Origin: DASVBE01 sp036375995
GTDB taxonomy: Bacteria > Actinomycetota > Actinomycetes > Streptosporangiales > Streptosporangiaceae
Direction: 5' to 3'
Length of the DNA stretch: 61,191 nucleotides
Assembly (NCBI GenBank): GCA_036375995.1
Contig: DASVBE010000120.1
Span: forward strand, 1 to 61,191
A model generated the notes under the pieces. That model was not told the origin of the DNA. It ran no database searches and saw nothing but the letters and a program-made list of their open reading frames with translations. Shown here in pieces: positions 54,599-61,191 of this stretch. The translations under genes and the position numbers were made by a program. Each line of letters opens with the position of its first letter. Positions within the stretch are counted from its first letter, which is position 1.

Positions 54599-56128
54599 GT
54601 GAGGCCAGCGCTGAAGCAGGGTCTGCTCCCGGTCTGGCGGGACCGTGACACGCTGCAGATCGGAATCGATTCGCGGCGGGCGGTGGCGCTCACTGGGCTG
54701 GGCGGCGCCGCCTGGCTGCTCAGCCTGTTAGACGGCAGCCGGGACCGGGCCCAGGTGATCGCCGCCGCGGTGGACCGCGGCCTCCCGGCGAGCCTGGCCG
54801 ACCACGTGCTCACCCTGCTGGCCGCCGCCGGGGCACTGGACGATCATCCCGCTGGCACCCTCCGGGCCCTGACCCAGGCGGAGCGGGCCCGGCTGGCCCC
54901 GGAACTGGCGGACGCCTCGCTGGCGCACGGCGATACCGACGGGGGCGCCCGCATCCTGGCCCGCCGCCAGGCGGCCCGCATCCACGTCTGCGGCCCGGGC
55001 CCGATCGCCCCTGCCATCACCGCCATCCTCACCAGAGCGGGCGTCTCCGAGGCTGTCAGCGCCAGCACCTGGCCCGTCCCGCCATCCGCCGCCCCGCCCG
55101 GGCGGCCCCGCCCCGCCCGCCGCCCGGCTTCAGCCGCACCGCCCGCGCGGACCGCTGATCGAGCTAGCCGGCTGGTGGGTGATGCGCCGCCGGGCGCGCC
55201 CAGATCCGGCCGCCAGAACCGGAATGGGCCGCCGGCGGCATCCGCGGGTGAGGCCGGGGTCTCCAGGGCGAGGCGGCCGGCTGCCGGGGCCCGTTCCGGA
55301 CGGGTCGCCTCCGCGGCGCTGGCGCCGCACCCGCCCTCAGGTGACCCGGCGAAGCCAGGCAGCCTGCCGCCGGTCCGCCGGACAGCATCTGCTGCCAAGC
55401 CGGCTGTCCAGGACGCGCAGCAGGCGGCCGTCCCGGGCCGCCGGACAGCATCCCCGGGCAGCCCAGCCGTCCAGAACGAGCAGCAGATGACGCCCCCGGC
55501 CCGGCAGGCAGAATCCCCGGCCAGCCCAGCAACCCAGGACACGCAGCAGATGACGCCCCCGGCCCGGCAGGCAGCGTCTCCGGCCAGACCGGCCGCACAG
55601 AACGAGCGGCGGGTAGCGGTCCCCGCCCGGCGGGCGCCAGGGGCGAGCCGCCGGGAGCGGGAACTGCTGGCCGGACGGGAGCCGCGGCCCGATCTGATCG
55701 TGCTGGTGGGCGGGCCAGATCCGCAGGTGGGCCAGCAGCTGGTGGCGGACGGGCTGCCGCACCTGGTGGCGACCGGCCGGGAGGCGATCGGCATTGTGGG
55801 GCCGATGGTCGTGCCGGGCCGGACGGCCTGCCTGCGGTGCCTGGACCTGACCCGGGCGGAGCTGGATCCGGCCTGGCCGCTGATCCTGGCCCAGCTGGCC
55901 GGGTGGCAGGCCGAGCCACCCGCCTGCGGGGCGGTTCTGACCGCCTCCGTAGCCGCCCTGGCCGCGGCTCAGGCGCTGCTATTCGTGGACCGTCCGGGAC
56001 GGGCCGGGCCAGCCTGGAACGGCACCCTGGAGCTGGAAATGCCCGGCTGGCAATGGCGGCGCCGCACGTGGCTGCCGCACCCGGACTGCACCTGCGCCCC
56101 CCGGCCCAGGCCACCGTCCGCCCGCTGA
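54599..56128 (+). CDS. ThiF/E1-like protein (TOMM leader-binding-type, Rv3196-like)
   Basis: The 509-residue product has an N-terminal winged-helix-like domain (residues ~1-85: PVWRDRDTLQIGIDSRRAVALTGL), a degenerate Rossmann start, a ~170-residue Pro/Ala-rich insertion, and a C-terminal ThiF-like domain with PDLIVLVGGPDPQVGQQL, GIVGPMVVPGRTACLRCLDL and a terminal DCTCAP. The Cys pairs suggest a structural zinc. It resembles proteins annotated as TOMM precursor leader-peptide-binding and M. tuberculosis Rv3196. No YcaO, dehydrogenase or precursor gene is adjacent, so a RiPP role is unsupported. GTG 54599 has no ribosome site. Confidence 0.75.
   Translation: MRPALKQGLLPVWRDRDTLQIGIDSRRAVALTGLGGAAWLLSLLDGSRDRAQVIAAAVDRGLPASLADHVLTLLAAAGALDDHPAGTLRALTQAERARLAPELADASLAHGDTDGGARILARRQAARIHVCGPGPIAPAITAILTRAGVSEAVSASTWPVPPSAAPPGRPRPARRPASAAPPARTADRASRLVGDAPPGAPRSGRQNRNGPPAASAGEAGVSRARRPAAGARSGRVASAALAPHPPSGDPAKPGSLPPVRRTASAAKPAVQDAQQAAVPGRRTASPGSPAVQNEQQMTPPARQAESPASPATQDTQQMTPPARQAASPARPAAQNERRVAVPARRAPGASRRERELLAGREPRPDLIVLVGGPDPQVGQQLVADGLPHLVATGREAIGIVGPMVVPGRTACLRCLDLTRAELDPAWPLILAQLAGWQAEPPACGAVLTASVAALAAAQALLFVDRPGRAGPAWNGTLELEMPGWQWRRRTWLPHPDCTCAPRPRPPSAR
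55375..55626 (+). repeat. Four in-frame 63-bp (21-residue) repeats inside the ThiF-like gene
   Basis: Units begin at 55375, 55438, 55501 and 55564; each encodes a variant of SPASPATQDTQQMTPPARQA. They account for much of the disordered insertion between the two domains and look recently expanded. Confidence 0.8.
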
Positions 56129-56253
56129 CCTGACGCAGCCAGGGTGGCGCCGGGCCGCGGCCAGCGAACCAGGCCGGCCGCCGCCCCCGGACCGGCCGGC
56201 GGAACGGCCGCGAGCGCCCTTGCCGTGGCCGTCTGGACAGCCGCTCCCGCCCG

Positions 56254-56613
56254 GGTATCTCGGTGCTGGCGCTGATCGCCGCGGTGGTGTCGCTGGCCGT
56301 GCTCACCCCGCTGGCCGTCGCCAAGCGCCGGCTGGGCGAGCAGATCAGCAGCCGGGCCCTGCAGGGCGATGGTGCGCTCAGCGGCATCGGCGCCGCCACC
56401 GGCTTCCTCGCCCTGGCCGGCCTGGTGCTGTATGACGCCCTGGGCTGGTGGTGGGCCGACCGGGTCGCCGCCCTGGTCATCGCCGCGATCGCCGCCGCCC
56501 AAGCCTGGCGCACCGCGCCGCGCGGGACCGTTATCGCCGGCGCATTGGGCGCCGTCTCCCCGCCGGTGGCGGCGCCCGGCCCGCGCCTTCCTCCTGTTGG
56601 TGACCGGGAGTGA
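56254..56613 (+). pseudogene. Remnant of a second CDF-family cation transporter
   Basis: The frame encodes GISVLALIAAVVSLAVLTPLAVAKRRLG, then SRALQGDGALSG and LYDALGWWWADRVAALVIAAIAA. This matches the fourth to sixth transmembrane region of CzcD-like CDF proteins, including the WWADRVAAL motif after the xxxDxxxx helix. The N-terminal helices and any cytoplasmic domain are missing, and no start with a ribosome site is present. It is unlike the complete CDF gene at 27016-28098 in sequence, so it probably descends from another gene. A hairpin follows its stop by 11 nt. Confidence 0.7.
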
Positions 56614-56624
56614 CGGGCCTGAGC

Positions 56625-56645
56625 GGGACCGGCGGTGCCGGTCCC
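56625..56645 (+). terminator. 9-bp hairpin after the CDF remnant
   Basis: GGGACCGGC pairs with GCCGGTCCC around GGT, just past the remnant's stop, as a relic terminator would be. Other DNA in the 56129-56835 gap shows no further feature. Confidence 0.45.
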
Positions 56646-56835
56646 AGCCCAGGCCTGGGGTTAGTGGATGGTCTTCGGGACGGTGGGCCGGACGGACGAC
56701 CTCTCTCCGGGAATGGCGGCCTGCGCGGAGCGCATGACGGGGCGGACCGGCTGGAAAATCCGCGGCGCAGCGGTAAATACGCAAGGCTGGCAGGCGGGGT
56801 GCTCCGGTGGCTGGCGGTTGCGGCCATAGCGGACA

Positions 56836-58206
56836 ATGGAGACCGTGAGTGACCTTCCGCGCCGGGCCGTTACCCGTACGGCAAAGCTGGCCACGCTCCC
56901 GGTGGGGGCCGCCGGCCGGGCCGCGCTTGGCCTGGGCAAGCGGCTCGGGGGGCGGCCAGCCGAGCTGGTGGCACAGGAGATCCAGCAGCGGACAGCCGAG
57001 CAGATCTTCCGCGTCCTGGGTGAGCTCAAGGGCGGCGCCATGAAGCTGGGCCAGGCGCTGTCCATCTTCGAGGCCGCGCTGCCGCCGGAGATCGCGGGGC
57101 CGTACCGGTCCACGCTGACCCGGCTGCAGGACTCGGCGCCGCCGCTGCCGGCCCGGTCGGTGCACCGGGTGCTGGCCAGTGACCTGGGCGCGGGCTGGCG
57201 GGGGCAGTTCGCGGAGTTCGACGACAATCCCGCGGCCGCCGCGTCGATCGGGCAGGTGCACCGGGCCGTCTGGAAGGACGGCGCGCCGGTCGCGGTCAAG
57301 ATCCAGTACCCGGGCGCCGGCCAGGCGCTGATCAGTGACTTCAATCAGCTCAGCCGGATCGGCCGGCTGTTCAGCGTGCTGATGCCCGGCCTCGACGTCA
57401 AGCCGCTTCTGGCCGAGCTCAAAGACCGGATCGCCGAGGAGCTGGACTACAAGCTCGAGGCCAGCGCTCAGCAGGCGTTCGCCGACGCCTACGCGGACGA
57501 CCCGGACTTCGCCGTGCCGAACGTGCTGCTCGCCACCGATCATGTGCTGGTCAGCGAGTGGATGGACGGAACCCCGCTGTCCGCGATCATCGCCAGCGGC
57601 AGCAAGCCGGACCGGGACCGGGCCGGGATCCTGCTGGTCCGCTTCCTGTTCTCCGGCCCGGCGCGGGCCGGGCTGCTGCACGCCGACCCGCATCCGGGCA
57701 ACTACCGGCTGCTCGCGGACGGGCGGCTTGGCGTGCTGGACTTCGGCGCGGTCGACCGGCTGCCGGACGGGCTGCCGTTGATCTTCGGCGAGCTGCTGCG
57801 GATGATGCACGACGAGCACACCGACCCGCGGGACGTGGAGCAGGAGCTCCGGTCGCACGGCTTCCTGCGGGAGGGGGTCAGCGTCGACCTGGACGCGCTG
57901 CATGCGTTCCTGGCCCCGCTCGCCGAGCCGTCCCGGGTCGAGTCGTTCGCGTTCAGCCGTGAGTGGCTGCGGGGGGAGGCGGGCCGGGTGACCGACCGGC
58001 GCTCGGCGAACGTGGCCCGGCAGCTCAGCCTGCCGCCCTCGTACATCCTGATCCACCGGGTGTCCACGGCCGGCATCGGCGTGCTCTGCCAGCTGGAGTG
58101 CGAGGGCCGGTTCCGGGACGAGGTGGTGCGCTGGGTGCCGGGTTACGCCGATGCGCCCGCCCGGCTCAGAGAACTCCCGCAGGAAAGCGAAACCCGGGCC
58201 GGGTGA
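56836..58206 (+). CDS. ABC1/UbiB-type atypical kinase (Rv3197-like)
   Basis: This 456-residue protein has the atypical kinase hallmarks: the KxGQ region LKGGAMKLGQALS, the Ala-rich loop AAAASIGQVHRAVW in place of a glycine-rich loop, VAVKIQYPG (ATP Lys), the catalytic HADPHPGNYRL and metal-binding LDFGAVDRL. Family members support ubiquinone/prenyl-lipid metabolism or act as ATPases. Its place next to whiB7 matches M. tuberculosis Rv3197, where it has been linked to macrolide tolerance; I recall this but cannot verify it here. The stop codon lies in a perfect hairpin loop. Confidence 0.9.
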   Translation: METVSDLPRRAVTRTAKLATLPVGAAGRAALGLGKRLGGRPAELVAQEIQQRTAEQIFRVLGELKGGAMKLGQALSIFEAALPPEIAGPYRSTLTRLQDSAPPLPARSVHRVLASDLGAGWRGQFAEFDDNPAAAASIGQVHRAVWKDGAPVAVKIQYPGAGQALISDFNQLSRIGRLFSVLMPGLDVKPLLAELKDRIAEELDYKLEASAQQAFADAYADDPDFAVPNVLLATDHVLVSEWMDGTPLSAIIASGSKPDRDRAGILLVRFLFSGPARAGLLHADPHPGNYRLLADGRLGVLDFGAVDRLPDGLPLIFGELLRMMHDEHTDPRDVEQELRSHGFLREGVSVDLDALHAFLAPLAEPSRVESFAFSREWLRGEAGRVTDRRSANVARQLSLPPSYILIHRVSTAGIGVLCQLECEGRFRDEVVRWVPGYADAPARLRELPQESETRAG

Positions 58207-58221
58207 TCCCCGGCCCGGGTT
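58191..58221 (+). terminator. Perfect 13-bp terminator hairpin with the stop codon in its loop
   Basis: 58191-58203 (AACCCGGGCCGGG) pairs with 58209-58221 around TGATC, which contains the TGA of the ABC1 kinase gene. It is strong enough to stop transcription, and the terminating ribosome must disrupt it. Confidence 0.7.
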
Positions 58222-58279
58222 CGGCCTGGCTGAGACGAGAACCCAGCCATCCGGCTGAGCAGAAACCCAGCCATCTCGG

Positions 58280-58477
58280 TTAGTGGTCCAGCCTCAGGGC
58301 CACCTCAGCGCGCAGCCGCATGGCTTCGCACTGAGCCTGAACCAGGTTCCGCTCGGCCCGCTGGGCCCGGCGGGACATCCTGGTCAGCGCGCGGACCTGA
58401 CGGGCCCGGGTCTGCTTCTGGGCGTACTCCTGTAGTGATCGCTGTCGTTCCATGGCGACTGCGGCCTGGTGATACAC
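58280..58477 (-). CDS. Small basic helical protein of unknown function
   Basis: The 65-residue product is almost entirely helical and charged (MERQRSLQEYAQKQTRARQVRAL, MSRRAQRAERNLVQAQCEAMRLRAEVALRL), suggesting a coiled coil or nucleic-acid binding. GTG 58477 has GGGAG 6 nt upstream, which supports expression; an internal ATG at 58453 has none. It lies downstream of whiB7 past a strong terminator, so it may have its own promoter. I do not recognise the family. Confidence 0.6.
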   Translation of the reverse strand: MYHQAAVAMERQRSLQEYAQKQTRARQVRALTRMSRRAQRAERNLVQAQCEAMRLRAEVALRLDH

Positions 58478-58510
58478 AGCAAACTCCCGACTTCGTTGTC
58501 TGGTGAGTGA

Positions 58511-58533
58511 CCGGGCGGTGTCCTGCCGCCCGG
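58511..58533. terminator. 8-bp hairpin upstream of the small protein gene
   Basis: CCGGGCGG pairs with CCGCCCGG around a 7-nt loop. It may back up the stronger whiB7 terminator. Confidence 0.4.
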
Positions 58534-58607
58534 CCGGGTACTGGCCAGTGCGCCGCCAGAGGCGGCGGTGGCGATGGATTCCGTGGTAACCGTGCCGGTG
58601 TCCGGGC

Positions 58608-58639
58608 CGTCCGGCGGGCCCCCGGGAGCCCGCCGGACG
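58608..58639 (-). terminator. whiB7 terminator
   Basis: A 12-bp perfect stem (58608-58619 with 58628-58639) and an 8-nt loop begin 6 nt after the whiB7 stop. Confidence 0.65.
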
Positions 58640-58645
58640 TCCAGA

Positions 58646-59062
58646 TCACGCGGCGACGTCGGTCTTCCGCGGACGTCCCCGTGGCCGCTTGCGGGGCACT
58701 ACCACACCCCGCAGGAACAGCTCGCCGCCCCAGACGCCCCAGGGCTCGGCGCGCTCGAGCGCGCCGGACAGGCAGTCAGCCTGCCGCGGGCACGTACGGC
58801 ACAGTGCCTTCGCGTACTCCACGTCATCAGGCGACTCGGCGAAGAACAGGTCCGGGTCGTCGGTGCAGGGCAGCCGATGGCTGGACGGCCGCCCGAGCGT
58901 GGTGACCGGAGCCGGGCGGGAGCCATCCGCCGGTCCCGGGAGTGACGGGACGCCACCCGGCGGGGCTGCCGGGCCCGTCACAGTGATCGCCGTCCCCTGC
59001 GCGGCGCGTGCCTCGAACCCCGCCAGGCTTCCCAGAACGGCGGAGGTACCGGGCCGATGCAT
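58646..59062 (-). CDS. whiB7: WhiB7-type iron-sulfur transcription activator
   Basis: WhiB7 (WblC) binds SigA and activates intrinsic antibiotic-resistance genes. The cluster ligands are Cys66, Cys88, Cys91 and Cys97, the beta-turn is EPWGVWGGE (~106-114), and the C-terminal AT-hook is RGRPRK (128-133). With the long leader upstream, the AT-hook identifies this subclass. ATG 59062 with GAGAGGGG 9 nt upstream gives 138 residues. The ~60 residues before the first Cys are longer than in mycobacteria, where the whole protein is 92 aa. It lies between the ABC1 kinase and tesB/uvrD2, as in M. tuberculosis. Confidence 0.92.
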   Translation of the reverse strand: MHRPGTSAVLGSLAGFEARAAQGTAITVTGPAAPPGGVPSLPGPADGSRPAPVTTLGRPSSHRLPCTDDPDLFFAESPDDVEYAKALCRTCPRQADCLSGALERAEPWGVWGGELFLRGVVVPRKRPRGRPRKTDVAA

Positions 59063-59069
59063 CGGAGCC

Positions 59070-59172
59070 AACCCCTCTCATCTCTCAGAGCGTCTCGCAC
59101 GCCTCTGACAAAACGACGGCCTCGCATGACAAAGGCCGCGAACCCGATTTCGGGTCCGCGGCCTGAGGGGTT
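59070..59172 (-). promoter_or_regulatory. Possible Shine-Dalgarno sequestration in the whiB7 leader
   Basis: AACCCCTC (minus strand, 59165-59172), between the two leader hairpins, is perfectly complementary to GAGGGGTT (59070-59077) at the whiB7 ribosome site. Pairing across the terminator stem would mask translation initiation. Confidence 0.4.
59133..59164 (-). terminator. Attenuator-type terminator in the whiB7 leader
   Basis: On the minus strand a 15-bp stem with one G-U pair and a 2-nt loop is followed by UUUGUC. It ends ~70 nt before the whiB7 start and begins ~20 nt after the leader ORF stop. It resembles the terminators of whiB7/wblC leaders, which act with upstream ORFs to couple expression to ribosome stress. 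Confidence 0.7.
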
Positions 59173-59176
59173 CCGG

Positions 59177-59194
59177 CCGGTCTTTCTAGACCGG
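59177..59194 (-). promoter_or_regulatory. Hairpin over the stop codon of the whiB7 leader ORF
   Basis: CCGGTCT pairs with AGACCGG around AGAA; the TAG stop of the leader ORF (59186-59188) falls at the stem-loop junction. A ribosome at the stop would melt it and could shift folding towards or away from the terminator. Confidence 0.5.
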
Positions 59195-59578
59195 ATCCCT
59201 TGGCGGAAGCGGACCCAATGCACCACCGATGGCAGCGGCGCTACGGGCCTTCTCCTGGTACTGCTTGCTGGCGCACAGGCCGCTGGCAGCGGCCGTGCTG
59301 GGCTGTGCCGACAGATCGGCCAGGTTGCGGGCCTGGGTAAGCACAGTGCGAGCCTGGGTAAAGCTGATGGATGCCGCGTGACGGCCAGGCGTGAGCTCTG
59401 AGGTCGCTGACAGCACCGAGGTCTTTGACAGCACCGAGGTCCACGGTCGGATGCGCACGACGAGGCCGGCGCCGGCGGAGCCGGTCTCGGCCAGGTGCCC
59501 TGCGAGGGCGGTGCCCGCGCTGGTCAGGCGGGCACGCTGCGCATCCGCATCAGCGGGCAGCATGATCTTGTTCAGCAT
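59186..59578 (-). CDS. 130-codon upstream ORF in the whiB7 leader, unknown product
   Basis: ATG 59578 has an excellent AAGGAGGT 7 nt upstream and opens a frame to TAG at 59186, just before the terminator. The product (MLNKIMLPADADAQRARLTS...) is Ala/Ser/Thr-rich with no recognised domain; a duplicated 18-bp segment encodes TSVLS twice. Its first codons look native. It is far longer than the short uORFs described in mycobacterial whiB7 leaders. It may be a real small protein, a translated leader whose stalling controls whiB7, or both. Confidence 0.6.
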   Translation of the reverse strand: MLNKIMLPADADAQRARLTSAGTALAGHLAETGSAGAGLVVRIRPWTSVLSKTSVLSATSELTPGRHAASISFTQARTVLTQARNLADLSAQPSTAAASGLCASKQYQEKARSAAAIGGALGPLPPRDPV

Positions 59579-59624
59579 CCTGGGCACCTCCTTAGGACAG
59601 CGTCGAGCGTGCGGACATGGGTGA

Positions 59625-59654
59625 AGCCTACGTAGCGGCCGGCGGGCGGGGCAA
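59625..59654 (-). promoter_or_regulatory. whiB7 leader promoter with A-rich upstream element
   Basis: -35 TTGCCC (59649-59654) and -10 TAGGCT (59625-59630) are 18 bp apart. Directly upstream of the -35 are A-rich patches (AGAAAAAGAG and GTAAAAGAG, ~59655-59679), unusual in this DNA and like the AT-rich element of WhiB7-activated promoters. The promoter overlaps the 3' end of tesB and predicts a leader of ~550 nt. Confidence 0.6.
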
Positions 59655-60536
59655 CTCTTTTTCTGCCTGCTCTTTTACGGCCCGTCTCGTGGTTCTGATC
59701 AGCCCCTCCTGCACCACCGAGACCACCAGCTGACCATCCTGGGTGAACAGCTCGCCGCGGGCCAGCCCGCGGGCCCCGGACGTGGCCGGCGACTCCTGCG
59801 CGTACAGCAGCCAGCGGTCGGCCCGGAACGGCCGGTGGAACCACATGGCGTGGTCCAGGCTGGCGCCTGATGTCTCCCCGTCGGCCCAGGACCGGCCGTG
59901 CGCCAGCAGCACCGAGTCCAGCAGGGTCATGTCCGAGGCGTAGGTCATCAGGCAGACGTGCAGCAGCGGGTCGTCGGGCAGGTCGCCGTCGGCGCGCAGC
60001 CAGACCAGGTTGGAGGTCGCCCGCAGGGACGGGTCGGCGATGGCGTCGAATGTCAGCGGGCCGACGTGGCGCAGGTCGATGGGGCCCCGGTACATCTCCC
60101 CGGCTTCCCGGCCGAACAGCTCCGCCATCCGGTCCGCGGTGCGGACGACCGCCTCGGGCGCGGGGACCGAGGGCATCGGCAGGCCGTGCTCCTCCCCCGG
60201 CTCCGGGTAGTGGAACGAGGCGGACAGCGTGAAGATCGTCTTGCCGTGCTGCACCGCGGAGACCCGCCGGGTGGTGAACGACCGGCCGTCCCTGACCCGG
60301 TCGACCAGGTAGATGATCGGCACCGTGGGGTCGCCCGGCCGGATGAAGTAGGCATGCAGGGAGTGCACCGGCCGGTCGGCGGGCACCGTGCGGCCCACCG
60401 CAACCAGGGCCTGGCCGGCCACCTGCCCGCCGAACACCCGCTGCCGCCGGTCGTCGGGGCTGCGGCCGCGGAAGATGTCCAGTTCGATCTGCTCCAGGTC
60501 GAGCAGGTCCAGCAACTTGCCCAGAGTGTCGCTCAC
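59628..60536 (-). CDS. tesB: Acyl-CoA thioesterase II
   Basis: TesB hydrolyses medium- to long-chain acyl-CoAs. The double hot-dog protein shows QRVFGGQVAGQALVAVGRTV in the first fold, the catalytic Asp in SLDHAMWFHRPFRAD, and ARGELFTQDGQLVVSVVQEGLIR in the second. GTG 60536 lies 19 nt after the uvrD2 stop and gives 302 residues; the reading to 60680 would overlap uvrD2. Its last codons carry the predicted whiB7 promoter, so whiB7 may also receive read-through from uvrD2-tesB. Confidence 0.92.
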   Translation of the reverse strand: MSDTLGKLLDLLDLEQIELDIFRGRSPDDRRQRVFGGQVAGQALVAVGRTVPADRPVHSLHAYFIRPGDPTVPIIYLVDRVRDGRSFTTRRVSAVQHGKTIFTLSASFHYPEPGEEHGLPMPSVPAPEAVVRTADRMAELFGREAGEMYRGPIDLRHVGPLTFDAIADPSLRATSNLVWLRADGDLPDDPLLHVCLMTYASDMTLLDSVLLAHGRSWADGETSGASLDHAMWFHRPFRADRWLLYAQESPATSGARGLARGELFTQDGQLVVSVVQEGLIRTTRRAVKEQAEKELPRPPAAT

Positions 60537-60555
60537 GGCTGGTCCGCCGCAGTCC

Positions 60556-61191
60556 TCATGCCCGGGATCCCGCTTTCTCCTCGTCCGCGGCGGCGCGCGG
60601 CGGTGTTGCCGCGCACAACTCCAATACCGCGGCACCGTACCGGTCCAGCCTGCCAGGCCCGAAGCCGGGGATGCGGGCAAGCCCCTGGATGCTGTCGGGC
60701 CGCTGCGCCGCGATGTTCCTGAGCGTCTCGTCGCCGAACACCACGTACGCGGGAACCCCGGCGTCCCTGGCGACCCCGCGGCGCCACTCCCGCAGCGCCT
60801 CGACCAGCGCGGGATCGGCGTCGGCGAACTGGTAGTGGCTGGCGGCCGGCTTCGCCCGGGCGGCCCTGGCCTCCCGCCGTCCCGGCCGGAGCCCGTCGAG
60901 GAACCGGGACGGCGTGCGGTTACGGCGGCCGCCGGGCAGCCGGGCCAGCGGCCAGGAGAGCAGGACCTGCTGCCGCGCCCGGGTCACCCCGACATACAGC
61001 AGCCGCCGTTCCTCGGCCACCGCCTCGTCGCTGTCCGCGTGCACGATGGGCAGGTTGCCCTCGGTCAGCCCGGGCAGGAAGACCACGTCCCACTCCAGCC
61101 CCTTGGCCGCGTGCAGCGACGCCACCGTCACCCCCTCGACCTGCGGGGCACGGTCGGCCGCGGCCCGGCGGGCCAGTTCGGCGACGACGTC
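60556..61191 (-). CDS. uvrD2: UvrD2-type ATP-dependent DNA helicase, C-terminal part
   Basis: About 211 C-terminal residues lie in the window. They show helicase motifs V-VI (ASLHAAKGLEWDVVFLPGL, EERRLLYVGVTRARQQVLLSW) and then an HRDC domain (ALREWRRGVARDAGVPAYVVFGDETLRNIAA...IPGFGPGRLDRYG). The fusion of UvrD motor and HRDC is the mark of actinobacterial UvrD2. The usual four-Cys zinc module between them is not seen: the linker RPGRREARAARAKPAASHYQFA has no Cys. The N-terminus lies beyond the right edge. Confidence 0.9.
   Translation of the reverse strand, partial: DVVAELARRAAADRAPQVEGVTVASLHAAKGLEWDVVFLPGLTEGNLPIVHADSDEAVAEERRLLYVGVTRARQQVLLSWPLARLPGGRRNRTPSRFLDGLRPGRREARAARAKPAASHYQFADADPALVEALREWRRGVARDAGVPAYVVFGDETLRNIAAQRPDSIQGLARIPGFGPGRLDRYGAAVLELCAATPPRAAADEEKAGSRA

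Noticed and set aside
54599..56128. RiPP/TOMM biosynthetic cluster
   Set aside because: The ThiF-like protein is alone; no YcaO, flavin dehydrogenase or precursor peptide is adjacent, and the place matches the housekeeping Rv3196.

Overview
The window is about 61 kb of very GC-rich chromosome (well over 70% by eye) from a free-living actinomycete. Lineage markers are MtrAB-LpqB, two WhiB-family regulators (whiB2/whiB-like and whiB7-like), a complete F420 set fbiA-fbiB-fbiC, the AdnAB recombination helicase-nuclease, an HGxxPAAW protein and DUF3499. Gene content and order recall M. tuberculosis Rv3193c-Rv3264c and the matching Streptomyces loci. The DUF5719/giant glycosyltransferase pair, mtnA, and the YcaQ-type and AlkA-type glycosylases point to a filamentous-type relative (Streptosporangiales or nearby) rather than a mycobacterium. 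The lineage is inferred from gene content only.

Layout. 0-9 kb: start of adnB, adnA, then an operon of an unknown membrane protein, a membrane-anchored S8 protease and an alkyltransferase-like DNA repair protein, then moeZ. 9-17 kb: an Rv3235-family protein, secA, an HGxxPAAW protein, a YcaQ-type glycosylase, a NarL-type response regulator and hpf. 17-23 kb: mtnA-mtrA-mtrB-lpqB and a flippase-like membrane protein. 23-31 kb: two adjacent SAH-hydrolase genes (one canonical, one divergent), a MerR regulator, a CDF transporter, a Trm112-like protein, manB, DUF3499 and an Rv3259-type protein. 31-38 kb: DUF5719 with a 1558-residue glycosyltransferase, then whiB2. 38-46 kb: fbiA-fbiB, fbiC, an AlkA-like glycosylase, a sugar-nucleotide pyrophosphorylase and a GT4 glycosyltransferase. 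46-61 kb: UPF0182, a secreted PDZ/Lon-like protease, moaE, an SDR protein, a DUF2342 metalloprotease, a ThiF-like protein, an ABC1 kinase, a small protein, whiB7 with a long leader, tesB and the end of uvrD2.

Themes. Envelope homeostasis (MtrAB-LpqB, SecA, glycosyltransferases, S8 and PDZ proteases) is interleaved with DNA repair (AdnAB, UvrD2, ATL, YcaQ-type, AlkA-type) and cofactor genes (F420, Moco sulfuration and MoaE, SAM-cycle salvage). Nearly all genes are chromosomal core. No integrase, transposase, phage gene, CRISPR array, tRNA or rRNA was recognised.

The most interesting non-coding signals are: (1) three copies, about 10 kb apart and in one orientation, of an interspersed ~135-175 bp palindromic repeat; (2) a whiB7 leader with its own promoter, a 130-codon upstream frame, a stop codon inside a hairpin and a terminator; (3) four DnaA-box-like 9-mers, all in one orientation, in a gap with no origin genes; (4) a recurring TAnnnT box 6-9 nt before start codons that lack Shine-Dalgarno sequences, which suggests leaderless transcripts and changes several gene starts.
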